Source of the DNA: Akkermansiaceae bacterium UBA956
GTDB taxonomy: Bacteria > Verrucomicrobiota > Verrucomicrobiia > Verrucomicrobiales > Akkermansiaceae
Length of the DNA: 33,981 bases
Reading direction: 5' to 3'
Assembly (NCBI GenBank): GCA_002293145.1
Contig: DBCO01000029.1
Coordinates: forward strand, 1 to 33,981
Part shown: positions 1-7,230 of the stretch, piece after piece
How positions within the stretch are numbered: the stretch's first letter is position 1
Layout of the letters: the number at the start of each line of letters is the position of its first letter
Position numbers and translations under genes: made by a program
Notes under the pieces: model-generated
Database searches by the model: none
Seen by the model: the letters and a program-made list of their open reading frames with translations, nothing else
Told to the model about the DNA's origin: nothing

Positions 1-2198
1 ATCGGATTAATTTCGGCGCCTATACTAGCGGAAACTGTCCAAGTGAAGTTGGTTGGTGTGAGCACTGGGTTGAGTTCTTCGAGCGTGACGCCATTGATTG
101 TCGCCGCACCTCCGCCGCTGATTTTGTGGGTGTAGGTGATGTCGGTGGATAGACCAGAGCTAGCGTCATCGGTAAGAGCGAAAAGTCCAAATGCTGAAGG
201 CAATGCTGGGCGCGATGTGATATCCGTAGGGTTGCTATTTTTCTCAATCTCGAAACTATCGCGCGCTCCATCCAAGTCAGTATCAACAAGTGTGGGGTTG
301 GTTCCAGTGTTGGTTGCACTGACGAATACTCCGGTGTTCGTTTCCGCACCGTCATTAAGACCATCGCGATCCGTGTCAGCTAGGATCGGGTTGGTTGGTG
401 GCCGCGAACCTGCGCCAGCGATTTCATCGCTATCATCAAGCGTGTCACCATCGGTGTCAGCAAGGATTGGGCTGATAGTTGGGTAGGTGCTTCGGCTGTA
501 TTGGAATTCTTGGTAGTCAGTGATGCCATCACCGTCAAAATCGCCTGTTCCTGCACCGGGACCAGTGCCTGTGCCGAGGCCATTGAGATCAGTGAGTTCA
601 TCAGCAAAGGTTAATTCCCAGGAGTCTAACAGATCATCGGCATCATCATCTTTGATTAAGGTCAATACCAGTTCTTTTTGCTGAGTGCCGCCGGTGAGAT
701 TACCCGTGCCTTGGATGCGAACGAAATACTGCGTGCCGTGTGCATCTTGGGTGAAGTCATAGCTACCAGCGAGGATTTGGTCTCCCGCGATTGTAAATTT
801 TGCATTATCTTCGTCACCCGTGCCACTGACCAAAGTATAGGCGGAACTTTCTGGACCTTTCGCATAGGTTTCACTGCTCATTGTACCGATGGAAGTCCCT
901 TCTTCAATGCCGGAGATGAAGGATGTTCCTGTGAGCGCATAGGAATAAATCGTCGGAATGGTGGTGACCGTGAGATTGTCCACTAAGGTGCCCACTTCAG
1001 CGCATTCCACGACAAAATAGAACTCATTGGCATTGCCACCCAATGTGAAGGTATCTGTGGCAACTTCGAGGCCGTCCACGATAACTTTAGCTCGCACGTT
1101 TGAACCATCGCCAAAGCTGGAGAAGGCGTAGAGGTATTCGACATGGCGAGTGGTCGTTGTCGCGGGAAAGTTCGCACCCGTCGTGGCGTTTCCGTTTTTG
1201 AACCGTTGTGTTCCTCCGTTATTTCGCAGAAGAACCCCATAGTCAGTTCCGCCATCGTTGATTGCCTGACCATCGAAGCTGGCTTCCATGCCGACGGAGA
1301 CGTTAATCCAGTTGTCGCTCGTATTGTTTGTCGGCACGTAGTCAAACGAGATTCTCATGCCACCTGCTGCGATGATGTCGGCTGCGGCTGCGATGGTGGC
1401 TGCACTTGAGCCAGGAACTGCACCACTCCAGTCATATCGTGGCCCGGACGCAGAGCGTTGGAAGCGGATGCGACCGCCGCGGAAAGCGAGTTGGTTCGAG
1501 GTAATCCATTGCTGGATGCCTGAAGCGCGGGCTACGCAATCTGGGGCGGTACCGAGCGGACCGCTAAGTCGGCCGGCAATGTCACCATCAGAAATCATCC
1601 GCAACTTAGCGCCGATACGACGTATGGCATCGATGTACCCAGCATTGCGCGGACGGTCCAGAACCATTACCACTACATCACGCACATCTTTGCCAAGAAT
1701 TTTGGCAGTGATCTTAATGACTTCTTCCGTTGGTGCCTCAACAGAAATCGGTAAGCTGGAGTCAGCCATAAAGGCTCTGCGCACGGGTTCAGGGTAGGCT
1801 AGTTTTTCCATGTAAAATGCAGGAATGTCTTCGAGCGCATTTTCACCACACGAGGAAGGCATGGCTGCGGCTATGCAGCTCACGGCATTGCCCATGCCCT
1901 TGCTGACATTGGTCGTACCATCAACGGGATCAAGCGCGATGTGAAATTGGGGACTGTTTTCCGCCCAAGTGCCAACTTTTTCGCCCTTAAAAATACCAGG
2001 TGCTTCGTCTTTAATGCCTTCGCCGATGACTACTTCGCCGCGCATGTCCATAAGATCAAACATGCCACGAATGGCATCGCAAGCGTCAGCATCAGCTGCT
2101 TCTTTATCACCACGGCCCATCCAGCGATGAGCCATGAGTGCAGCGCCTTCTGTGGCGCGTAGGAAGTCCATTTCAAATATACGTTCTGGGTCGTTCAT
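1..2198 (-). CDS. glpX: GlpX-like fructose-1,6-bisphosphatase N-terminus fused in frame to a secreted lectin/calcium-repeat protein; partial at left edge
   Basis: The frame starts at the ATG complementary to 2196-2198 and stays open for 732 codons to the window edge, so the C-terminus is missing. Residues 1-209 match class II fructose-1,6-bisphosphatase, which makes fructose-6-phosphate in gluconeogenesis. Visible motifs are GRGDKEAAD (28-36), VIGEGIKDEAP (57-67), LDPVDGTT (89-96) and ISDGDIAG (202-209), holding the equivalents of E. coli D33, E57, D85 and D186-D188. From about residue 210 the protein changes to a concanavalin/LamG-like segment (about 212-415), a cadherin-like segment (about 418-520) and aspartate-rich thrombospondin type-3 repeats (about 520-660). 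The remaining third of GlpX, with the metal-ligand Glu of the GGxPE motif, is absent. There is no signal peptide although the C-terminal part is of extracellular type. Either a rearrangement or a chimeric assembly is likely; activity as FBPase is doubtful. Confidence 0.85.
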   Translation of the reverse strand, partial: MNDPERIFEMDFLRATEGAALMAHRWMGRGDKEAADADACDAIRGMFDLMDMRGEVVIGEGIKDEAPGIFKGEKVGTWAENSPQFHIALDPVDGTTNVSKGMGNAVSCIAAAMPSSCGENALEDIPAFYMEKLAYPEPVRRAFMADSSLPISVEAPTEEVIKITAKILGKDVRDVVVMVLDRPRNAGYIDAIRRIGAKLRMISDGDIAGRLSGPLGTAPDCVARASGIQQWITSNQLAFRGGRIRFQRSASGPRYDWSGAVPGSSAATIAAAADIIAAGGMRISFDYVPTNNTSDNWINVSVGMEASFDGQAINDGGTDYGVLLRNNGGTQRFKNGNATTGANFPATTTTRHVEYLYAFSSFGDGSNVRAKVIVDGLEVATDTFTLGGNANEFYFVVECAEVGTLVDNLTVTTIPTIYSYALTGTSFISGIEEGTSIGTMSSETYAKGPESSAYTLVSGTGDEDNAKFTIAGDQILAGSYDFTQDAHGTQYFVRIQGTGNLTGGTQQKELVLTLIKDDDADDLLDSWELTFADELTDLNGLGTGTGPGAGTGDFDGDGITDYQEFQYSRSTYPTISPILADTDGDTLDDSDEIAGAGSRPPTNPILADTDRDGLNDGAETNTGVFVSATNTGTNPTLVDTDLDGARDSFEIEKNSNPTDITSRPALPSAFGLFALTDDASSGLSTDITYTHKISGGGAATINGVTLEELNPVLTPTNFTWTVSASIGAEINP
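255..470 (-). repeat. Thrombospondin type-3 / calcium-binding Asp repeats within the fused CDS
   Basis: Three DNA-level diverged copies encode DTDGDTLDDSDE, DTDRDGLNDGAE and DTDLDGARDSFE, each followed by an Asn/Thr/Pro-rich linker such as TNPILA or TNPTLV. Spacing is about 30-50 residues. Such Asp-rich DxDxDGxxD loops bind calcium in extracellular proteins. A related DFDGDGITDYQEF motif lies just before them in the protein. Confidence 0.75.
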
Positions 2199-2504
2199 AG
2201 GTGTGTCGTGTTTTGTTATTGTGATGTCAGGGGAATAAGCGATGGGGAAATCGCATGATTTGTTACGTGTGATCAGCGAAAATATTGCAAAATCGAGGTA
2301 AATAAAACAAAGGGAGTAAAACCGATTCTTTTTATAAGTTCAAGTAATGACTACCATTTCGATTTCATTTGTGAACGTTGTATTGCTTTCGAGACGTTGT
2401 GCGTGTTGCGATGTTCTGTGGACTTGCATATTTTCACGAAGTGTGTCAATCTGTCGCGCCGATGATTTTTTGCTTTGTTCTTCCAAGCAAAAAAATCGGC
2501 TTAG
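2199..2504. other. Intergenic region between divergent genes, no gene seen
   Basis: These 306 bases separate the divergent GlpX chimera and the sensor kinase and should hold both promoters. The stretch is AT-rich. I found no convincing -35/-10 pair and no clear sigma-54 GG-N10-GC site. The only strong structure is the inverted repeat beside the kinase start, listed separately. Confidence 0.5.
2464..2497 (+). promoter_or_regulatory. Inverted repeat (hairpin) just before the sensor kinase start
   Basis: GATTTTTTGCTT (2464-2475) can pair with AAGCAAAAAAATC (2485-2497) across a 9-nt loop, with GCC (2458-2460) and GGC (2498-2500) able to extend the stem past a three-base bulge. The structure ends 7 nt before the ATG at 2505, so in RNA it would cover the translation initiation region. 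It could modulate translation, act as a protein-binding palindrome, or be without function. Confidence 0.4.
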
Positions 2505-3683
2505 ATGCGCATGAAAGCAGGATTTCTCGAAAAATTAGTGGCAAAACTTGACCGTGTGGACCCGGCGGTGGTGCAGTCGATCGTCGACCGATTACTCAAG
2601 GAAAAAGGTTTCTTTGTGCAAGTCTTCGAAGCTCTGCGCGAGGGTGTGATTTTGTTGAGCGCCGATGGATTGGTGAATTTCACCAATGCAGCGGCGTGTC
2701 GATTTTTCGGATTGGATGCTGAACAAAGCTCGGGCAAGCGCCTCGGAGAGCTCATTCGCGGGATGGACTGGCAGGCGATGATGGAGGAGGATACCGTGGT
2801 CAGCCGAGATATGGAGGTTTTTTATCCTGAACGCCGTTACTTGCACTTTTACCTCGCCCCGATTCATGATCGCGAGCTTCGTGCGGGCTATGTGATGATT
2901 GTAAATGATGTCACCAGTGAGCGCGCAGAAACGGAAGCGACGATTGAGTCGGAGCGTCTTGGCGCCTTGACGATGTTAGCAGCTGGTGTCGCTCACGAGA
3001 TCGGAAATCCGCTCAATTCACTAGGCATTCATCTGCAATTGTTGGATCGGAAAATCCGCAAACTGGAGGCAGGAGAACGGCAGCAGTTGGAAGGGCATTT
3101 GGCGACAGCACGGCAGGAAATTCAGCGGCTCGATTTGATTTTGAAGCAGTTTTTGCAAGCGATTCGACCCTCGAACTTGCGACGCGCAAAAGTGCAAGTG
3201 ACCCAGCTTTGTCGCGATACCTTGAAATTGTTAGAACCCGAGTTAGCCGAACGCGGCATTCAGGTGGCGTTGGATTTTTCCGATGATATCCCGATTCTTG
3301 ATCTTGATGCGGTTCAGATTCAGCAGGTCTTTCACAACGTGCTGCGTAATGCCGCTCAAGCGATTCGCAGCGATGCAGGAGGTTGTATTACTGTCGCGAT
3401 GGCGCACAATGACTACGAGCTGCAAGTGCAAATTAGCGATAATGGCTCGGGCATTCCCCCTGAGCAAATGGGCGTTTTATTTGAACCGTATCGAACAACA
3501 AAAGAAGGCGGCACGGGCCTTGGTTTGTTGATTGTGCGGCGCATCATCCGTGAGCATGGCGGCGAGATGGAAATTGAAAGCCGTGAGGGCAGCGGTACGC
3601 GTGTTTCCTTTTATTTGCCGCTCGCTGCGAAAAAAGCGAGATTGCTGCCTGAACCTGAGACCGTGATCGAGATAACACCATGA
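2505..3683 (+). CDS. Soluble PAS-containing sensor histidine kinase, NtrB-like
   Basis: A 392-residue cytoplasmic histidine kinase that would phosphorylate the response regulator encoded next to it. A PAS-like sensor domain (about 38-140, with VILLSADGLVNFTNAAA) is followed by a HisKA dimerisation domain whose H-box AAGVAHEIGNPLNSL places the phospho-acceptor at His164. An HATPase_c domain follows with the N-box VFHNVLRNAAQAI (catalytic Asn278), G1 box DNGSGIPP and G2 box GGTGLGL. No transmembrane segment is visible, so the signal is probably intracellular. Translation may begin at ATG 2505 or at ATG 2511; neither has a clear Shine-Dalgarno site. The gene ends in an ATGA overlap with the regulator, typical of translational coupling. 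The stimulus is not known. Confidence 0.9.
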   Translation: MRMKAGFLEKLVAKLDRVDPAVVQSIVDRLLKEKGFFVQVFEALREGVILLSADGLVNFTNAAACRFFGLDAEQSSGKRLGELIRGMDWQAMMEEDTVVSRDMEVFYPERRYLHFYLAPIHDRELRAGYVMIVNDVTSERAETEATIESERLGALTMLAAGVAHEIGNPLNSLGIHLQLLDRKIRKLEAGERQQLEGHLATARQEIQRLDLILKQFLQAIRPSNLRRAKVQVTQLCRDTLKLLEPELAERGIQVALDFSDDIPILDLDAVQIQQVFHNVLRNAAQAIRSDAGGCITVAMAHNDYELQVQISDNGSGIPPEQMGVLFEPYRTTKEGGTGLGLLIVRRIIREHGGEMEIESREGSGTRVSFYLPLAAKKARLLPEPETVIEITP

Positions 3684-5068
3684 GCCGACAGCCTGTTTTA
3701 TTGATAGTAGATGATGAAAAGCCGACGCGCGAGGGCTTGCGACTTGCTTTAGAAGGGGAGTTCGATGTTTTTCTTGCGGCGAATTTGAAGGAAGCGGAAT
3801 CTGTGCTGCACAATGAGCACGTGGATGTCTTGCTAACCGATTTGCGCCTAGGCAGCGACAATGGCATGGAGGTGTTAGATCGGGCAATGGCCTTATCGAA
3901 GCCCCCATTGGCGGTGATGATGACGGCCTACGGCTCGGTCGATACGGCTGTGGAAGCAATGCGTCGTGGAGCTTGGCATTTTGTCACCAAGCCGCTTAAT
4001 CTTGATGAAGTGGAAATGCTACTTAAGCGAGGATTGCGTTCGCGGGTATTGGAAGAAGAGAATCGCGAACTCAAGCAAGTTGTTGCGGAAAAACGCAGCC
4101 TGAAACATTTAATCGGAAAATCCTCGGCGCTTGCGCAGACAATCGATCGCATCGAGCAAGTCTCTCCGACACGCGCTACGGTTCTGATTGAGGGCGAGAG
4201 CGGCACGGGTAAGGAAGTAGTGGCACACACGATCCATCAACTATCGGGTCGTCCCGCTTCGAAGTTTGTCATTGTCCACTGCGCGGCACTCTCCCCACAG
4301 TTGTTAGAAAGTGAGCTTTTTGGCCATGAAAAGGGTGCTTTCACGGGGGCTGCGCAGCGCAGGCTCGGGCGCTTCGAGCAAGCGGATGGCGGGACGATTT
4401 TTCTCGATGAAATTGGTGAGATTGATGCGGCAACGCAGGTAAAATTACTTCGAGTGCTGTCTGAGCGAACGATTGAGAGGGTTGGCTCGAATACGCCGAT
4501 TAAGGTCGATGTGCGCGTGATCGCTGCAACCAACAAAAACCTCCGATCATTGGTGGAAAAAGGAGATTTTCGTGAGGATTTGTTTTTCCGACTCAATGTG
4601 ATCAAGATTGATATGCCGCCACTGCGCGATCGAGGTGAGGACGTGATTTTGTTAGCGGCGGCATTTTTGCAGGAATTTGCCAAGGAGAATCAAAAAGCAG
4701 TGCAGAACCTGAGTGATCAAGCATTGCGCCTGCTTCGCGACTATCGCTGGCCGGGAAATGTGCGTGAGCTGCGAACAGTTATCGAGCACGGTGTAGTGAT
4801 GTGCAATGGTCGCGAGATCGGTGTCGAGCATTTGCCTGATTTTTTGCAGAATGCGCCCCGAGTAGAATTGCCGAATTTACTTTTCCCTGCAAAGGAGGTG
4901 CAAAAAGGGCTTGCTAGCACCAATGATTTGAATTTGAATGTGCTCGCACAACGTGTTATTCAACAAGCCTTGACGAAAGCCGACGGCAATCGCACAGAGG
5001 CCGCCGAATTACTGGGAATCTCGCGACGCACCCTGCAACGTAAACTTAAAGAATACGGTTATCAATAA
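3680..5068 (+). CDS. Sigma-54-dependent response regulator, NtrC family
   Basis: A 462-residue enhancer-binding activator. The receiver domain (1-120) has the acidic pair D11-D12, phospho-acceptor Asp54 in LLTDLRLG, and Lys104 in FVTKPL. The central AAA+ domain has Walker A GESGTGKE (172-179), the GAFTGA loop (219-224) that contacts sigma-54, Walker B TIFLDEIGE (about 239-247) and an arginine-finger region. The C-terminus is a Fis-type helix-turn-helix (about 437-462, EAAELLGISRRTLQRKL). All key residues are intact, so it should activate sigma-54 promoters when phosphorylated by the kinase whose gene overlaps it by 4 nt. Target genes are not evident; the membrane protein 15 bp downstream is probably co-transcribed. 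Confidence 0.93.
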   Translation: MSRQPVLLIVDDEKPTREGLRLALEGEFDVFLAANLKEAESVLHNEHVDVLLTDLRLGSDNGMEVLDRAMALSKPPLAVMMTAYGSVDTAVEAMRRGAWHFVTKPLNLDEVEMLLKRGLRSRVLEEENRELKQVVAEKRSLKHLIGKSSALAQTIDRIEQVSPTRATVLIEGESGTGKEVVAHTIHQLSGRPASKFVIVHCAALSPQLLESELFGHEKGAFTGAAQRRLGRFEQADGGTIFLDEIGEIDAATQVKLLRVLSERTIERVGSNTPIKVDVRVIAATNKNLRSLVEKGDFREDLFFRLNVIKIDMPPLRDRGEDVILLAAAFLQEFAKENQKAVQNLSDQALRLLRDYRWPGNVRELRTVIEHGVVMCNGREIGVEHLPDFLQNAPRVELPNLLFPAKEVQKGLASTNDLNLNVLAQRVIQQALTKADGNRTEAAELLGISRRTLQRKLKEYGYQ

Positions 5069-5083
5069 TTTTCTCCCACCTAT

Positions 5084-6895
5084 ATGAATCAAAAAGCCAA
5101 TTCCGCCATCGATGCACCAGCGTTAGTGCGTAAGATGTTGTTCTTCCTGTTGATGGTGACTCTCACTCTCAGCAACGTATTTTTGCTGTTTCGGGGGCTG
5201 AACTCGGACATCGGTATGGATCAGGCACAGATTGCGCGGGAAATTTCTCGGGGCAATGGCCAGGCTACGAAGTTCATTAGACCAGCCGCCTACGAGCAGA
5301 GCAAGGCAGCACCAGACCCGAGCGTGAGCTTCATGGGTTTTCGCGATACCTTTCACGCACCACTGAATCTTTATGTTAATGCCGTGGTATTTAAGATGAT
5401 CGATGCGGGAAACAACGCCAAGTGGAAGATCCAGAAAGACCAGCGCATTTATAGTCTGGACCGCTGGATCGCAGGCGTATCGACATTGTTTTTTCTGCTT
5501 TCAATTGGCGTAAATTACTTACTCATTTCTCGGATTTTCGATGACAAAATTGCCGGTGTCACGGCCCTGTTGATGCTATGTTGTGAGCTGATGTGGAGTT
5601 TCTCGCTGAGTGGGCTGCCGCAAATGTTGATGTTGTTTTTGTTTTCCTCTGCAACGTATTTCGCCTACCTAGCGGTAAAATACACGCAGGAAGGCCGTGT
5701 GCCGATGACGCCTGCACTGCTCTCAGGATTTTGTTTGGTGCTGCTTTCCATGACGCACTGGATCGCAATCTGGGTTTTGCTCGGCTACCTGATCTTTGCG
5801 GCCGTAGCATTTCGCCCGCGTGGCTTGGTGTCGATTATTGTTTTAGGCTTGGCAGTGGTATGCATACTTGCACCGCTTTATCGCAATTATCAAGCGAGTG
5901 GATCGATCATGGGAACGGCCTATATGGTTCTCTACAACGGTCTTGGCGGGGGCGAAGACTCGGCGATGCGCGTGACTGATTTGTCATCGGATGATTCGAG
6001 CTTGAATTTGAATGGGCTGATGATGCGCATCGTACGCACTACAATTGTGCAAGGGGCGGACATTCTTCCTTTCCTTGGCTCGATCTTTGCGGCGCCGCTG
6101 TTTTTCATCGCGCTGTTGCACCCGTTTAAGCAATCATCGATTGCGCGTTTCCGCTGGTGTATTTTGCTTATGTGGGTCTTTGCTGCTTTAGGAATGTCAA
6201 TCTGTGGTGTTTCGTCCGAGGGCAATCATCCGAACCAAATTCACATTCTTTTTGCGCCGATTATGACGGCCTATGGATTGGCGTTACTGTCGATTTTGTG
6301 GAGTCGTCTCGAAGTTGTGGCAAATGTACCTTTGCTGAAGAATGTGCATCACATCATCATTGTTTTGCTCTCGGCGGCACCGCTGATCTTGGGCTCAATC
6401 AATTCCGCGCGCCTTGGACTTTTTCTCGGTGAAAAAGGCTGGCCACACTGGCCTCCGTATCTTCCCGAAACTGTGAATACCTACTATGATCAATTCGACA
6501 TGGTGAAAAAGGATCAAATCATCGTAACCGATCAGCCGTGGGCCATCGCTTGGTATGCTGACCGCGTTTCTCTATGGCTACCCAAAAAAGTCAAGGGCTT
6601 CGAGGATTTGGAAATTGCCGCAAGTAATCTGAAAACACCGATCGTCGGTATGCTGGTTACCCCTTCATCCTATGGCCAGCGTTCACTCAGCGAGATCGCC
6701 ATTGAGTATGGTGATTTTACCTCGCTGATCATGGACGGCCGCGCTTACTTCGCGACCTTGCCGGCAGGCGTGACTTTGTTTGATAAGGATCCCAAGATGT
6801 CGACTATCGCGCAGAAGTATCGCTACCGCGCCAGTCTTGTCGGTTGGGGGGGCATGCTCTACTACAGTAGCGTACCGCTGCAAAATCCGGAGTAA
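5084..6895 (+). CDS. Polytopic membrane protein, glycosyltransferase (GT-C/GT39-like) candidate
   Basis: A 603-residue protein with about ten or more hydrophobic segments and a soluble C-terminal domain from about residue 460. After the first membrane segment (about 18-37), a loop with Asp42 and Asp46 in SDIGMDQAQIARE resembles the first extracytoplasmic loop of GT-C glycosyltransferases, where acidic residues bind a lipid-phosphate sugar donor. That would mean transfer of sugar from a polyprenyl carrier to protein or glycan outside the membrane. Family membership is an inference from topology and this loop; no further motif is secure. It starts 15 nt after the NtrC-like gene, suggesting co-transcription, and ends 20 nt before xseB. 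Confidence 0.6.
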   Translation: MNQKANSAIDAPALVRKMLFFLLMVTLTLSNVFLLFRGLNSDIGMDQAQIAREISRGNGQATKFIRPAAYEQSKAAPDPSVSFMGFRDTFHAPLNLYVNAVVFKMIDAGNNAKWKIQKDQRIYSLDRWIAGVSTLFFLLSIGVNYLLISRIFDDKIAGVTALLMLCCELMWSFSLSGLPQMLMLFLFSSATYFAYLAVKYTQEGRVPMTPALLSGFCLVLLSMTHWIAIWVLLGYLIFAAVAFRPRGLVSIIVLGLAVVCILAPLYRNYQASGSIMGTAYMVLYNGLGGGEDSAMRVTDLSSDDSSLNLNGLMMRIVRTTIVQGADILPFLGSIFAAPLFFIALLHPFKQSSIARFRWCILLMWVFAALGMSICGVSSEGNHPNQIHILFAPIMTAYGLALLSILWSRLEVVANVPLLKNVHHIIIVLLSAAPLILGSINSARLGLFLGEKGWPHWPPYLPETVNTYYDQFDMVKKDQIIVTDQPWAIAWYADRVSLWLPKKVKGFEDLEIAASNLKTPIVGMLVTPSSYGQRSLSEIAIEYGDFTSLIMDGRAYFATLPAGVTLFDKDPKMSTIAQKYRYRASLVGWGGMLYYSSVPLQNPE

Positions 6896-6915
6896 CTCAC
6901 CCAGTATATAAACCT

Positions 6916-7230
6916 ATGAGTCGCAAAAAAGAAGAAGCTGCCGAGCAAGGCTCCGACTTTGAAGCTTCGCTCGCGGAGCTGGAGTCGATAGTCGACGCTC
7001 TAGAGAGTGAAGAACTGAGTCTTTCCGAGATGATTGCCCGCTACGAAAAAGGGAGCGCGTTGCTCGTCAACTGTGATCGTTTCCTCAAAAGTGCCCGCAA
7101 GCGCTTGGAAATCATCGCAATGCGCGAAGAAAATGAAAACGTACTAGCGCAAGACGGAAAATTGTGCCAACCTCCGCCGCCGGCAAGTCCGGATTACGAT
7201 CACGATGACGACTCCATCAGCCTCTTCTGA
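6916..7230 (+). CDS. xseB: Exodeoxyribonuclease VII small subunit
   Basis: A 104-residue small subunit of exonuclease VII, which with XseA degrades single-stranded DNA. The family core is clear: FEASLAELESIVDALESEEL, then LSLSEMIARYEKGSALL and a basic helix with CDRFLKSARKRLEII (about residues 15-75). The protein is longer than the usual 75-80 residues because of a low-complexity tail with PPPPASP and an acidic DHDDD stretch. Its last 26 nt overlap the dxs start in another frame. An xseB-dxs pairing is common in bacteria and supports both calls. xseA is not in the window. Confidence 0.9.
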   Translation: MSRKKEEAAEQGSDFEASLAELESIVDALESEELSLSEMIARYEKGSALLVNCDRFLKSARKRLEIIAMREENENVLAQDGKLCQPPPPASPDYDHDDDSISLF

